Both the position numbers and the translations under genes were made by a program. From Actinoplanes oryzae (GTDB taxonomy: Bacteria; Actinomycetota; Actinomycetes; Mycobacteriales; Micromonosporaceae): 32,078 nucleotides of DNA. Numbering within the stretch: the first letter of the stretch is position 1; the number at the start of each line of letters is the position of its first letter. The notes below the pieces were generated by a model. That model was not told the DNA's origin. It saw nothing but the letters and a program-made list of their open reading frames with translations, and did not search any database. Location: assembly GCF_030757795.1 (NCBI RefSeq), contig NZ_JAUQWH010000102.1, positions 1-32,078 on the forward strand, given 5' to 3'. This document shows, in pieces, positions 22,438 through 31,326 of the stretch.

Positions 22438-24726
22438 CTACGCCCTGGTCATACCCACTGGTGTCCCCGGCAATCCCGCCCCGCTGCGCAGCAGGTCGCC
22501 GAGCATCTCGGGAGGCATCGGCCGGGCGAAGTGGTAGCCCTGGGCGGCCACGTACCCCTGCTGGAGCAGCATCTCGGCCTGGGCGGCCGTCTCGACGCCC
22601 TCGGCGACCGCGTGCAGGCCGAGGACCTGGGCGAGGTGGATGACGGCAGCCGACATCGGCACGCGGTCGTCGGGCTCCGACTGGGTGAAGGAGCGGTCCA
22701 GCTTGATCTCGTCGATCGGGCACTCGTGCAGCATCGACAGCGTCGAGTGGCCGGTGCCGAAGTCGTCCAGGCTGATGCGTACGCCCAGAGCCCGCAACCG
22801 GTGCAGATTGGTGACCGACAGCCCGGGCTCCAGCGCCATCGTCTCGGTGATCTCCAGAACGACCCGGTCGGCGGGCAGGTCGTGCTCGGCGAGCAGCGCG
22901 GCGACGCCCTCCGCGAAGCCGGGTTCGCGCAGGTCCCGGGCCGACACGTTGACGTTGAGCGAGCGCGGGGCGGCGTCGCCGTGCTCGGCGATCCACGCGG
23001 CGAGCTGGGCGAAGGCCGTCCGCATGACGAGCGCGCCGAGCGGGACGATCAGGCCGGTGCGCTCGGCGACCGGGATGAACGCGTCCGGGGCGAGGGTGCC
23101 GCGGACCGGGTGGGCCCAGCGGACCAGCGCCTCGGTGCCGGTGATGCGGCCGTCGACCAGGTCGACGATCGGCTGGTAGAGCAGGAAGAACTCGCCGGCG
23201 GCCAGGGCGTCGCGCAGCTCGGCGCCGAGGTGGGCGTGCGCGGTGCCGGTGTTGGCCATGCCCGGCTCGTAGTGCAGGTAGGAGGTGCCGGCGAGCTTCT
23301 TGGCGGCGTACATGGCGATGTCGGCGTGCCGGAGCAGCACCGAGGCTTCGTCGCCGCTGCGGCCGTCGGCGATGCCGATGCTGGCGCGGATCGGCAGCTC
23401 GTGCCCGTCGGCGTAGACGGGCTGCTGCAGCGCGTTGGACATGCGCTCGGCGGCCAGGTCCGCGGCCTGCGGGTCGGCGTCGTCGAGCACCACCACGAAC
23501 TCGTCGCCGCCGAGCCGCGCGACGGTGTCCTCGACCCGGATGCAGCCCTCGAGGCGCTTGGCGACGCCGATGAGCAGCTGGTCGCCGACCTCGTGGCCGA
23601 GGGTGTCGTTGACCTCCTTGAAGTCGTCGAGGTCGATCAGCGCCACGGCCACCGGGCGGTCGCCGGGGGCGGTCAGGGCCTTCTGCAGGCGGGTCTGGAA
23701 CAGGGCCCGGTTGGGCAGCTGGGTGAGGGCGTCGTGGGTGGCGCCGTGGTCGAGCCTCTGCAGCAGGCGGTTGTTGTCGCGGAAGGCGATGAGCTGCCGC
23801 AGGACGACGAGCGCGGTGAGGGTCACGGCGGCGGCCACGACGATCGTCTCGTCGGCCGCCTCGACCCAGGTGACGTGGACCAGCAGCGCGTCGACGGCGG
23901 CCACGGCGACGTACGGGAGCGGGCTGAAGGACCGGCGGCGGGCCGGCGGCTGACCGCGGCGCTTCACCGGGACGGCCTCGGCGCGCTGCCGGGCGGCGGC
24001 CCACGCGGCACACAGGAAGATCCCCGGGTACGTGACCATGCCCGGGAACAGCGACGGGTCGATGTCCTCGAGCACCGGGCGGCTCAGCGGCGCGAGCGCC
24101 CCGACGAAGATCGCCGCCGCGAGCAGCCGTAGGGCGGTCCCGCTGACGTGCAGGTGGCTGGAGAGGATGACCTTCGACACGGCGAAGAGCGCCAGCAGCG
24201 ACAACACCGTCAGCAACAGCGACACCGCCGTGCCCACCCCGCTGCCCAGCGTGGGGGAGAAGTGCGAGATGAACAGCGTCGCGGAGAGGGCGACCGTGCC
24301 GGCGTCGAGGATGACGCGGGCCACCTCGCCGGGTGTCCGCGTGTTCAGCGGCAGCCGGTAGAGCGCGTAGATGATGATCAGCACGGCGGGACCGCTCAGC
24401 GACAGCATGACGTTGCCGGTGTGGGAGCCGTACGGGTCGGTGGCGGTGAGCACGTCGACGGCCTGCGCGGAGACGGCGAGCGTGATCAGGCCCACCACGG
24501 CGGTCATGTGGCGCCAGAAGCGCTGTGTCGGGGCGGGCAGGGCCGGCAGCACGGCGGTGCGCCGCACGGCGAGCAGGCTCACGACCCCGGCGGCGACGGT
24601 GGGCAGCCACAGCAGGATGCGCGGGCCGACCGATAGCACCAGGTTGACCGCGAACCAGACGAGGGCGGCCACCGCGATGCCCACCGCGGTCCGCAGGAGC
24701 GGATCAGGGCGTGCGGATGTGCCCAC
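22438..24726 (-). CDS. Membrane GGDEF-EAL protein (c-di-GMP turnover)
   Basis: A 762-residue protein. Residues ~10-245 form a membrane sensor of about eight helices, and another pair lies around 270-310. The diguanylate cyclase domain has an intact GGDEF at 406-410. An RVED inhibitory-site motif (397-400) sits exactly five residues before it, so product inhibition is expected. The EAL domain follows: TEALVRWAHP (EAL at 532-534), NVNVSARDL, LEITETMAL, DDFGTGHST, IKLDRSF, VAEGVET and QGYHFARPMP, all catalytic residues present. Both activities therefore look possible. GTG start with GGGAGG six bases upstream. In flagellated actinomycetes c-di-GMP affects sporulation and motility, which may link it to the glycan genes (inference). 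Confidence 0.93.
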   Translation of the reverse strand: MGTSARPDPLLRTAVGIAVAALVWFAVNLVLSVGPRILLWLPTVAAGVVSLLAVRRTAVLPALPAPTQRFWRHMTAVVGLITLAVSAQAVDVLTATDPYGSHTGNVMLSLSGPAVLIIIYALYRLPLNTRTPGEVARVILDAGTVALSATLFISHFSPTLGSGVGTAVSLLLTVLSLLALFAVSKVILSSHLHVSGTALRLLAAAIFVGALAPLSRPVLEDIDPSLFPGMVTYPGIFLCAAWAAARQRAEAVPVKRRGQPPARRRSFSPLPYVAVAAVDALLVHVTWVEAADETIVVAAAVTLTALVVLRQLIAFRDNNRLLQRLDHGATHDALTQLPNRALFQTRLQKALTAPGDRPVAVALIDLDDFKEVNDTLGHEVGDQLLIGVAKRLEGCIRVEDTVARLGGDEFVVVLDDADPQAADLAAERMSNALQQPVYADGHELPIRASIGIADGRSGDEASVLLRHADIAMYAAKKLAGTSYLHYEPGMANTGTAHAHLGAELRDALAAGEFFLLYQPIVDLVDGRITGTEALVRWAHPVRGTLAPDAFIPVAERTGLIVPLGALVMRTAFAQLAAWIAEHGDAAPRSLNVNVSARDLREPGFAEGVAALLAEHDLPADRVVLEITETMALEPGLSVTNLHRLRALGVRISLDDFGTGHSTLSMLHECPIDEIKLDRSFTQSEPDDRVPMSAAVIHLAQVLGLHAVAEGVETAAQAEMLLQQGYVAAQGYHFARPMPPEMLGDLLRSGAGLPGTPVGMTRA

Positions 24727-24849
24727 GCGTGCCTCCCAGTGAGTCGTTACCCAGGAACCATCGGCCGTCCGGGGAGTCGGTCAAGTAATTCGCGAGGTGT
24801 CCAACCGGGGTTACGACTTTCGTCACTCTGAGGGCGAAACCTGTCGGAC
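24727..24849. promoter_or_regulatory. Divergent intergenic region before the second sugar operon
   Basis: The 123 bases separate the minus-strand GGDEF-EAL gene from the plus-strand glycosyltransferase. A promoter for each is expected. The minus-strand gene has a clear GGGAGG; the plus-strand ATG at 24850 has only a weak purine run. I see no convincing palindrome and no resemblance to the pseB/acp intergenic region that would show co-regulation. Confidence 0.35.
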
Positions 24850-25893
24850 ATGAATCCGGTCCTGCTGTCGGTTGTCGTCCCGGTGTACGCGGTGGAGGGC
24901 TACCTCTATCAGTGCCTCGAGTCCCTCCGCGCCGGCCTGACCCCCGAGGAGTCGGCGTCGGTCGAGGTCATCGCGGTGGACGATGCCTCGCCGGACAGCT
25001 GCGGCGCGATGCTCGACGGCTATGCGGACCGGCACGGCGACCTGCGCGTCGTGCACCTGAGCCACAACGTCGGCCTGGGCCTGGCGCGCAACGCCGGCCT
25101 GGCGGAGGCCCGCGGCGACTACGTCTGGTTCGTCGACAGCGACGACTGGCTCCCCGCCGGCTCGATGCGCGCGGTGCTGGACAGGCTGCGCGCCGAGCGC
25201 CCGGACGTGCTGCTCATCGACCACCTGCGCGTGCACGAGAACGGCCGGCTGGAGCCCGACGCGAGCAGCGGCGTGCTCAAGGATCCGCAGCTGGCAAGCC
25301 TGCTGCGGCTGCAGCACACCGCCTGGAACAGGATCGTGCGGCGCGGCCACCTCGACGAGATCGACCTGCGCTTCCAGCCCGGCTGGTACGAGGACGTCCC
25401 GTTCAGCAACCCGGTCCTGCTCGCCGCTCGCAAGATCGAGATCCTCGACCGGGTCTGCTACCACTACCGCGTCGGGCGGCTCGGGGCCATCACGGCGACC
25501 CGCAGCGACCGCCACTTCGAGGCCTTCGACCAGTACGACCGGATGCTCGCCTGGGTCGGGCGACGGGACCCGGAGCCGCGGCTGCGCAACCTGCTGTTCA
25601 CCTTGATGGTGAACCACCTGCTGGTGGTCCTCGGGAACGACGGCCGGCTGGATCCGCGCCACCGCCGGGCGTACTTCCGGCGCCTCGCGCGGCACTACCG
25701 CCGCCACCTTCCCGCTGGTTACGACGCCTCTCCGGGGATCAAGCACCGGCTCGTCCGGCTGAACAACTACCCGCTGTACGCGGGACTTCGCCAGGCGTAC
25801 CGGATGACGAAACGTGACCCCGAGCCGTCACCTGCGGTTCGCCCCGCCCTTGCCTCCCCGACACAGCAGGCTCAGGCGGCCTCCATACGGTGA
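24850..25893 (+). CDS. Family 2 glycosyltransferase
   Basis: A 347-residue soluble GT-A fold enzyme. SVVVPVYAVEGYLYQCLESL opens the nucleotide-binding domain, VDDASPDSCG follows, then GLARNAGLAEARGDYVWFVDSDDW with the metal-binding DSDD. The C-terminal part (WYEDVPFSNPVLLAARKI, then CYHYRVGR) resembles the TagB/CapG-like GT2 enzymes of wall or capsule glycans. It has no membrane helix, unlike the GT2 at 12821. Its stop overlaps the GTG of pseH, tying it to the pseudaminic acid genes. Sugar and acceptor are not readable from sequence. Confidence 0.85.
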   Translation: MNPVLLSVVVPVYAVEGYLYQCLESLRAGLTPEESASVEVIAVDDASPDSCGAMLDGYADRHGDLRVVHLSHNVGLGLARNAGLAEARGDYVWFVDSDDWLPAGSMRAVLDRLRAERPDVLLIDHLRVHENGRLEPDASSGVLKDPQLASLLRLQHTAWNRIVRRGHLDEIDLRFQPGWYEDVPFSNPVLLAARKIEILDRVCYHYRVGRLGAITATRSDRHFEAFDQYDRMLAWVGRRDPEPRLRNLLFTLMVNHLLVVLGNDGRLDPRHRRAYFRRLARHYRRHLPAGYDASPGIKHRLVRLNNYPLYAGLRQAYRMTKRDPEPSPAVRPALASPTQQAQAASIR

Positions 25894-26366
25894 CGCCGGT
25901 GTTGCGAGACGCCGTCGATGCAGACCGAGATGTGGTGCTCACCTGGCGGAACCACCCGGACGTCCGGGCGGTGAGCCTGTCCACCCACGTGATCTCCCCC
26001 GAGGAGCACGCCAAGTGGTGGGAAAACGCCATGAACGACCCGCGGCGGCACATCCTGATCTACGACGACTGCGGCGTCGTGATTTTCGATCTGCGGGAGG
26101 ATCCGCCCAGCTGGAGCTTCTACCTGGACGTGGCCGGACTGGGCAGCAGGCTGCTGCCCGCCTGGCTGCGGCTGGAGCAGGCCGCGGTCGACCACGCGTT
26201 CGGGCCGCTGGGCCTGACCCGGCTCGGCGGCGAGCAGCTGGCGAGCAACAAGCAGGTCATCGCCCTGCACCGGCGCTTCGGCTTCCGGGAGACCAAGCGC
26301 TACGAGCGGCTGATCGACGGAGTGCCGCAGACCGTGGTGTGGACCGAGAGAGGGATCGACAAGTGA
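25890..26366 (+). CDS. pseH: PseH, UDP-4-amino-sugar N-acetyltransferase (GNAT)
   Basis: A 158-residue GNAT acetyltransferase expected to acetylate the 4-amino group made by PseC, the third pathway step. Visible features are LTWRNHPDVRAVSL near the N-terminus, as in PseH-type proteins, HAKWWENAM, the acetyl-CoA region around LGSRLLPAWLRLEQAAVDHAF, and ASNKQVIALHRRFGFRETKRYERL, typical for N-acetyltransferases of activated amino sugars. GTG start overlapping the upstream stop. Its own stop overlaps the pseI GTG. GNATs vary in substrate, but position next to pseI supports the call. Confidence 0.85.
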   Translation: MTPVLRDAVDADRDVVLTWRNHPDVRAVSLSTHVISPEEHAKWWENAMNDPRRHILIYDDCGVVIFDLREDPPSWSFYLDVAGLGSRLLPAWLRLEQAAVDHAFGPLGLTRLGGEQLASNKQVIALHRRFGFRETKRYERLIDGVPQTVVWTERGIDK

Positions 26367-27403
26367 TCGTGAACGACGTGGAGATCGGTGCGGGCAAGCG
26401 GCCGTACATCGTGGCCGAGATGTCCGGCAACCACAACGGCTCGCTGGACCGGGCGCTCGCGCTCGTGGACGCGGCAGCCGACGCCGGCGCCCACGCCATC
26501 AAGATCCAGACCTACACGGCCGACACCATGACCGTGGATGTGAAGCACCCGCGCTTCCAGATCTCCTCCGGTCACGAGCTGTGGGGCAACGAGTACCTCT
26601 ACCAGCTCTACGAGCGCGCGCACACGCCGTGGGAGTGGCACCAGGCGATCTTCGAGCGGGCGCGTGAGCGCGGGCTGACGCCCTTCTCCAGCCCCTTCGA
26701 CCGGACGGCGATCGACCTGCTCGAGAGCCTGGACGCCCCGCTCTACAAGATCGCGTCGTCGGAGATCACCGACCTCCCGCTGATCCGCAACTGCGCGAGC
26801 ACCGGCAAGCCCGTGATCATCTCGACCGGCATGGCGACCCTGCAGGAGATCGCCGCCGCGGTCGACGCCGCCCGGGGCGCCGGGGCGAAGGACATCGTCG
26901 TGCTGTCCTGCACCGCGTCCTACCCGGCCCCGCCGGAGCACACCAACCTGCGCCGCATCCCGGTGCTCGCCGAGGCGCTGCAGCTGCCGATCGGCCTCAG
27001 CGACCACACCCTGGGCATCGGGGTGCCGATCGCGAGCGTGGCGTTCGGCGCCTGCCTGATCGAGAAGCACCTCACCATGGACCGGGAGGACGGCGGCGTC
27101 GACTCGGCGTTCTCGCTGACCCCGGCCGAGCTGACGGCGCTCGTGGTGGAGTCCGAGCGGGCGTGGCAGTCGCTCGGCACCACCTCGATCGGCCCGACCG
27201 AGGCCGAGAAGGAGGGCCTGCGGTTCCGCCGGTCCCTCTACGTGGTGGAGGACGTCCGCGCCGGGGACGCCGTCACCGAGCAGAACGTCCGGTCGATCCG
27301 CCCGACCGGCGGTCTGGCCCCCGACGCCATCGGCATGGTGCTCGGACGCACCTTCCAGCAGGACGCGGCCAAGGGCACGCCGCTGTCCTGGGACCTGATC
27401 TGA
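26363..27403 (+). CDS. pseI: PseI, pseudaminic acid synthase
   Basis: A 346-residue NeuB-family enzyme condensing the PseG product with phosphoenolpyruvate to give pseudaminic acid. The TIM barrel shows VAEMSGNHNG, IKIQTYTADTMT, FSSPFDRTAIDLLE, YKIASSEITDLPLI, STGMATLQEI, LSCTASYPAP, GLSDHTLG and EKHLTMDREDGGVDSAFS. A C-terminal antifreeze-like SAF domain starts near residue 290 (RRSLYVVEDVRAGD). The GNHNG and KIQTYTADTMT forms are those of PseI rather than NeuB. GTG at 26363 overlaps pseH; another GTG two codons on is possible. It completes the pathway whose other genes lie at 1803-8083. Confidence 0.93.
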   Translation: MIVNDVEIGAGKRPYIVAEMSGNHNGSLDRALALVDAAADAGAHAIKIQTYTADTMTVDVKHPRFQISSGHELWGNEYLYQLYERAHTPWEWHQAIFERARERGLTPFSSPFDRTAIDLLESLDAPLYKIASSEITDLPLIRNCASTGKPVIISTGMATLQEIAAAVDAARGAGAKDIVVLSCTASYPAPPEHTNLRRIPVLAEALQLPIGLSDHTLGIGVPIASVAFGACLIEKHLTMDREDGGVDSAFSLTPAELTALVVESERAWQSLGTTSIGPTEAEKEGLRFRRSLYVVEDVRAGDAVTEQNVRSIRPTGGLAPDAIGMVLGRTFQQDAAKGTPLSWDLI

Positions 27404-27421
27404 GAGGCACGGAACAACACG

Positions 27422-29005
27422 GTGTGGCTCAACGCGAACAGCAAGGAGCTCCAGGTCTTCCTGGAGTCCGCGTCGGTGTTCTGGGAGAAGAACCTCCCGA
27501 AGCCGGCTGACGACGCGGTCATCGTGGTGGAGGCGTTCCACCAGGACATCCGGGTCAACCTGCGCAACTTCGCGGTCGCCAACGCGATCCGCAAGCTGCA
27601 GCCGGCGCGGATGGTGGTGCTGACCGGCGTCGAGGACGCGTGGATGGCGACGCTCTGGAGCGGCTTCGACATCACCATCGTGCGCCGGGTCGCCCAGTCC
27701 TATGCCGCGAACGAGGTGGTGGACGTCTGGGACCTGGTCCGCAAGTCCGCCACGCCCGCGCGTGCCGAGGAGCCGATCGTCGCGTACACCGACGCGACCT
27801 ACTGCCGCCTCGCCAAGCTGCCGCGCCTCCCGCAGGGCTACCAGTCCCGGCCCGACTACCAACTGCGGCACGCGTACGCCACCCGCCTGCACGACTACTA
27901 CCAGCAGCTCTTCTCGGGCGGCAACGTCGTCGCGCTCGTCACGAGCCACGTCGACTACGACCAGTGGGGGCTCGCGGCCGAGGCGGCGCGGCAGGCGGCC
28001 GTCCCCGTGATCCACACGCAGCAGACCGGCTGCCTGAAGGTCTACGGGCTGTTCCCCGAGAACGACACCCACACGGGTACGTTCCGTGAGGAGCTCACCA
28101 AGCAGATCGGCGACGTCTTCGAGACCCAGCTCTGGCCTCGGCAGCACGAGTTGCGCTCCTCCGCCGAGCTCGTCGCCTGGCGCGCCAAGGTCAACCTGGG
28201 CCGCCCGAGCTGGTGGCGCGGCGGCGTGACCGCCTCGGTCGACCTCAACAACCCGGCCGAGCGGGCCCGGCTGCGCACCCACGTCGTCGACCGGCTGGGC
28301 TTCGACGCCGACCGGCCGATCGTCACGGTCTACAACCACGCCGTCTCCGACGCGCTCGGCACCAACCGGGAGCTGTTCCCGAGCCTCGCCGACTGGTTCG
28401 CCGACACGGCGGCCTATGCGGCCGAGCACACCGAGGCGCAGTGGCTCTTCCTCGACCACCCGAGTCAGGCGCTCTACGACTCGACCGGCTTCTTCGACTC
28501 GCTCGCCGAGCAGTACAAGCGGGTCAAGCACATGGCGTTCCGGCCCAGTGCCACGCTCAGCAAGAACGCGCTGTGGAGCCTCACCGACCTCGGTGTCACG
28601 GTGCGCGGGAGCGTCAGCAACGAGCTGCCCGCGTACGGGATCCCGGTCATCCAGGCCGGCTGGTCCGAGTGGAGCTCGTGCGGGCTGTCGACGGTGGTGG
28701 ACGACCAGGAGGCGTACTGGAAGACCCTCGGCGAGAGCATCCAGGCCGTCCGTGACGGCGTCGAGCTCGTGAGCGAGGAGCAGGTGCGCCGCGCCCGGCT
28801 GTGGCTCTGGCTCTACCGCAGCGGTGCCGACGTGGTCACCCCGCAGGTCCCGCAGTGGGAGGTGTGGCCCGCCGACACCCTGCTCAAGACCATGCGCGCC
28901 ACGTTCCGGCACATCGAGATGGACGCCGACCCGCTGTTCAGCCGGGTTGAGCGGATGTGGACGCACCGCGAGCCGATGCTCACCCGGACGGACTTCACCG
29001 CATGA
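27422..29005 (+). CDS. Putative GT-B-like surface-glycan protein, candidate pseudaminyltransferase
   Basis: A 527-residue soluble protein directly after pseI. I do not recognise a named family. A first Rossmann-like half ends in TSHVDYDQWGLAAEAARQA and VIHTQQTGCLKVYG. A second half begins PIVTVYNHAVSDALGTNRE and contains WLFLDHPSQ, then GVTVRGSVSNELPAYGIPVI followed by QAGWSEWSSCGLS. The pattern of a glycine-rich loop, a conserved Glu and a 'PVI' strand resembles the donor-binding site of GT-B enzymes for capsule and wall glycans. GTG at 27422 with GAGAGG/GGA upstream. Adjacency to pseI makes it the best candidate for the transferase using CMP-pseudaminic acid; this is inference. Confidence 0.55.
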   Translation: MWLNANSKELQVFLESASVFWEKNLPKPADDAVIVVEAFHQDIRVNLRNFAVANAIRKLQPARMVVLTGVEDAWMATLWSGFDITIVRRVAQSYAANEVVDVWDLVRKSATPARAEEPIVAYTDATYCRLAKLPRLPQGYQSRPDYQLRHAYATRLHDYYQQLFSGGNVVALVTSHVDYDQWGLAAEAARQAAVPVIHTQQTGCLKVYGLFPENDTHTGTFREELTKQIGDVFETQLWPRQHELRSSAELVAWRAKVNLGRPSWWRGGVTASVDLNNPAERARLRTHVVDRLGFDADRPIVTVYNHAVSDALGTNRELFPSLADWFADTAAYAAEHTEAQWLFLDHPSQALYDSTGFFDSLAEQYKRVKHMAFRPSATLSKNALWSLTDLGVTVRGSVSNELPAYGIPVIQAGWSEWSSCGLSTVVDDQEAYWKTLGESIQAVRDGVELVSEEQVRRARLWLWLYRSGADVVTPQVPQWEVWPADTLLKTMRATFRHIEMDADPLFSRVERMWTHREPMLTRTDFTA

Positions 29006-29970
29006 TCGGCACCTGGTTCGCCACGGACTACGACGAGACCCCGATCGTCCTCGACGGTCTGCCGCTGGAGGTGACGGGCGGGCAGAGCGGCGGCGTGGCC
29101 ATCGTCGACCAGGTCGTCCGCGGCCGGCAGATCGTCGGCCGGGTCACCGGCGACTACGGCGCGGTCGGCCTCAAGTGGAGCGGCGCCGACCAGGACGTCC
29201 GCGTCTCCGTGCTGGTGCACCTCGACGAGATGGGCACCCGCTGGTGGTCCGACCGGGTGCGCCCGTCGCGGCTCGCCCCCGAGCTGCCCCGGCTCGTGCT
29301 GGTGCGCGCGCAGGGCAAGCTGCGCGGCGCCGCGGTCCTCGCCCGGCGGCAGGGCCTGCGCAAGGCCGGCGGCGCGAAGGTGACGGTCGAGTTCGACCTG
29401 CCCGCCGCGGACCTGGACGCCAACGGCCTGCTGATGGTCGAGCTCGCCGAGCCCCCGCGGCCCGACTGGCTGGCCGGGCGGGTTGCCGCGCGGTCCGCTC
29501 TCGGGGTGCGCATCGACAAGATTTCCGTACGCCCGAAGCCCGCCAACGCCACCCCGCTCGAGCTGCCCGGAGGCACCGGCTGCGACCTGGCCGTCGTCAC
29601 ACCGGACGCGGCGGAGACGTTCCGGCTGCAGGTGACCCCGGTGACCCCGCCGCCACCGCTGCCGGTGTCGCCGACGCACAAGTGGAGCCGGAAGAAGCCG
29701 GCGCGGGCCGGGTTCAAGGCGCTGCGCATCGCCCGCCGGGCCGGCAACCGGGTCCTCGCCGAGGTCAACAAGGCGCGCCCCGCCGACGGGTTCGGCGTGC
29801 ACGCGACGTCGCTGCTGACCGGCGTACCCGTGGATCTGGAGATCGTGAAGCGCGGCGCCGCCACCCTGACGCTGCGCCGGCCGCCCGGGGTCGAGGGTCC
29901 GATCCTGATCGGGCTGGACCCGGCGGACCGGGGCCTGTCCTGCCGCATCCAGCCGGGCACGGGCCGATGA
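29002..29970 (+). CDS. Uncharacterised protein of the pse operon
   Basis: A 322-residue protein of unknown family, ATG overlapping the previous stop (ATGA) and its stop overlapping the next start. The N-terminal half looks all-beta (many short strands, VGRVTGDYGAVGLKWSGADQ, VSVLVHLDEM). A proline-rich stretch (VTPVTPPPPLPVSPTHKW) precedes a strongly basic helix (KKPARAGFKALRIARRAGN). A short second beta domain ends the protein. No signal peptide or membrane helix is seen. The basic segment recalls the basic tail of the methyltransferase at 3672. Strict coupling on both sides says it works with its neighbours. A carbohydrate-binding or scaffolding role is possible but unproven. Confidence 0.6.
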   Translation: MIGTWFATDYDETPIVLDGLPLEVTGGQSGGVAIVDQVVRGRQIVGRVTGDYGAVGLKWSGADQDVRVSVLVHLDEMGTRWWSDRVRPSRLAPELPRLVLVRAQGKLRGAAVLARRQGLRKAGGAKVTVEFDLPAADLDANGLLMVELAEPPRPDWLAGRVAARSALGVRIDKISVRPKPANATPLELPGGTGCDLAVVTPDAAETFRLQVTPVTPPPPLPVSPTHKWSRKKPARAGFKALRIARRAGNRVLAEVNKARPADGFGVHATSLLTGVPVDLEIVKRGAATLTLRRPPGVEGPILIGLDPADRGLSCRIQPGTGR

Positions 29971-30980
29971 TCCACCGCCCGGTGCTGACCGCGGACGCCG
30001 GCCGCAACCGCCGCGTCCTGCAGGAGATCCTCGACACCGTGCCGGCCGGCAAGCTCGAGCTGCCGCCGGGCGAGCACACGATCGCCGACGGCCTGCGCGT
30101 GCCCGGCGGCTGGACGCTGCGCGGCTCGGAAGTGGCCGGCGCGGGCGGCGGCCGCCCGGGCACCTGGCTGACCTCGACGGGCACGACCGGTCACCCGGTG
30201 CTGCACGTGCTCGGCTCCGACGTGGCGGTGAGCGACCTCGGCCTGCGCCCACCGCCCGCCGACCCCGGCGAGCACGGCGGCGACCGCGGCACCGCGATCA
30301 CCGTGGGCGACTATCTCTACGAGTCGACGCCTTCGTGGATCGGCCGCGTCGACATCCGCCGCGTCCAGGTGTCGCGCTTGCACGAGAAGCACGCCAACTG
30401 CATCGCGCTCATGGGCGCGGTCCGGGACATCACGCTGCACGACGTGACCGTGCAGGGCGGCTACACGGCGGTCGCGGTGCACTGGGGTGCCGTGGGCGCG
30501 GACGTCGCCTCGATCGAGGGCCCGACCTACCACCCGCACCGCCTCACCATCACCGACCTGCGGGTCCGCGACGCGCTCGAGGGCTTCTACCTCAGCTCGG
30601 TGCACGACGTCCGGGTCGACGGCGCCTGCCTGCGCGACGTCGAGATGGCCTTCCGCCTGCTCCCCGGCGACAACACCGACCGCTTCGTCAGCTCCGACGT
30701 GGTCGGCTCGACGATCGAGATCAGCAACGTCTGCGCGCAGTGGAACGGCCCGCGCTACGCGGTCCGGGCCGCCGGCTGGGGCAAGAGCGAGATCGACGGA
30801 CTCGTTTCCACGCTCGCCTACCGCGACGCCTCGATCCACCACTGCACCCTGCGCGGCGCAGGCACGGGCGCCTCCTGGTCGCCGATCCTCATGGAGCAGG
30901 CCGAGGGCGTCGAGCTGCACGACATCACCGTCACCACCGCATCCGTTCCCGACGGCGAGAGCTGCTGCCCGCTATCGTGA
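29967..30980 (+). CDS. Parallel beta-helix (pectate-lyase-like fold) protein
   Basis: A 337-residue protein with the rung-like repeats of a right-handed parallel beta-helix: WTLRGSEVAG, VLHVLGSDVAVSDLGL, VDIRRVQVSRL, RDITLHDVTVQGG, LTITDLRVRDALEGFYL, VHDVRVDGACLRDVEM, IEISNVCAQ, ASIHHCTLRGAG, VELHDITVTT. The N-terminus (AGRNRRVLQEILDTVPAGKLELPPGEH) is the usual cap of the pectin-lyase fold. There is no signal peptide, so the protein is probably cytoplasmic or exported by another route. The fold is shared by polysaccharide lyases, epimerases and sugar O-acetylesterases. Catalytic residues cannot be picked out. It closes the second sugar operon. Confidence 0.75.
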   Translation: MIHRPVLTADAGRNRRVLQEILDTVPAGKLELPPGEHTIADGLRVPGGWTLRGSEVAGAGGGRPGTWLTSTGTTGHPVLHVLGSDVAVSDLGLRPPPADPGEHGGDRGTAITVGDYLYESTPSWIGRVDIRRVQVSRLHEKHANCIALMGAVRDITLHDVTVQGGYTAVAVHWGAVGADVASIEGPTYHPHRLTITDLRVRDALEGFYLSSVHDVRVDGACLRDVEMAFRLLPGDNTDRFVSSDVVGSTIEISNVCAQWNGPRYAVRAAGWGKSEIDGLVSTLAYRDASIHHCTLRGAGTGASWSPILMEQAEGVELHDITVTTASVPDGESCCPLS

Positions 30981-30984
30981 TCCG

Positions 30985-31326
30985 GTGCGCCCTCTTCTGG
31001 TCGTGGCGGCCGGCGGCATGGTCGGCGCCGTCGCCCGCTACGGCATCGGGGTGGCCTGGCACCACTCGCTGTGGTCCACCCTGACCATCAACATCACCGG
31101 CTGCTTCCTGATCGGCGTCCTCTACACGCTCGTGTCCCGGCCCGCCGTACGCCTGTTCCTGGGCACCGGGTTCCTGGGCGGCTACACCACCTTCTCCACG
31201 GCAACCGTCGACGTGCTGCTGACGCGGCCCCCGGTCGCCCTCGCCTACCTGGCCGCCACTCTCATCGGCTCCCTGTCCGCCGCCTGGGCCGGCTCCCTGG
31301 CCGGTTCCCTGGTGGCGCGGCGGTGA
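30985..31326 (+). CDS. fluC: FluC/CrcB fluoride channel subunit 1
   Basis: A 113-residue four-helix membrane protein of the Fluc fluoride channel family. Signatures: GGMVGAVARYGIG, TINITGCFLIGVLYTLV (the conserved Asn of the pore) and TGFLGGYTTFSTATVD, the GxxTTFSTF-like pore motif. GTG at 30985 begins four bases after the beta-helix gene stop, so it may be co-transcribed with the sugar operon, though unrelated in function. It overlaps the second subunit gene (GTGA). I see no fluoride riboswitch upstream. Confidence 0.9.
   Translation: MRPLLVVAAGGMVGAVARYGIGVAWHHSLWSTLTINITGCFLIGVLYTLVSRPAVRLFLGTGFLGGYTTFSTATVDVLLTRPPVALAYLAATLIGSLSAAWAGSLAGSLVARR

Noticed and set aside
24760..24800. ECF-sigma-like promoter (GGAACC with a downstream GTC) before the second sugar operon
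   Set aside because: Short motif match in GC-rich DNA with no ECF gene or second copy nearby.
30981..30984. Fluoride riboswitch before the fluC pair
   Set aside because: Only four bases separate fluC from the upstream gene, and no crcB-type motif is visible in the preceding coding sequence.
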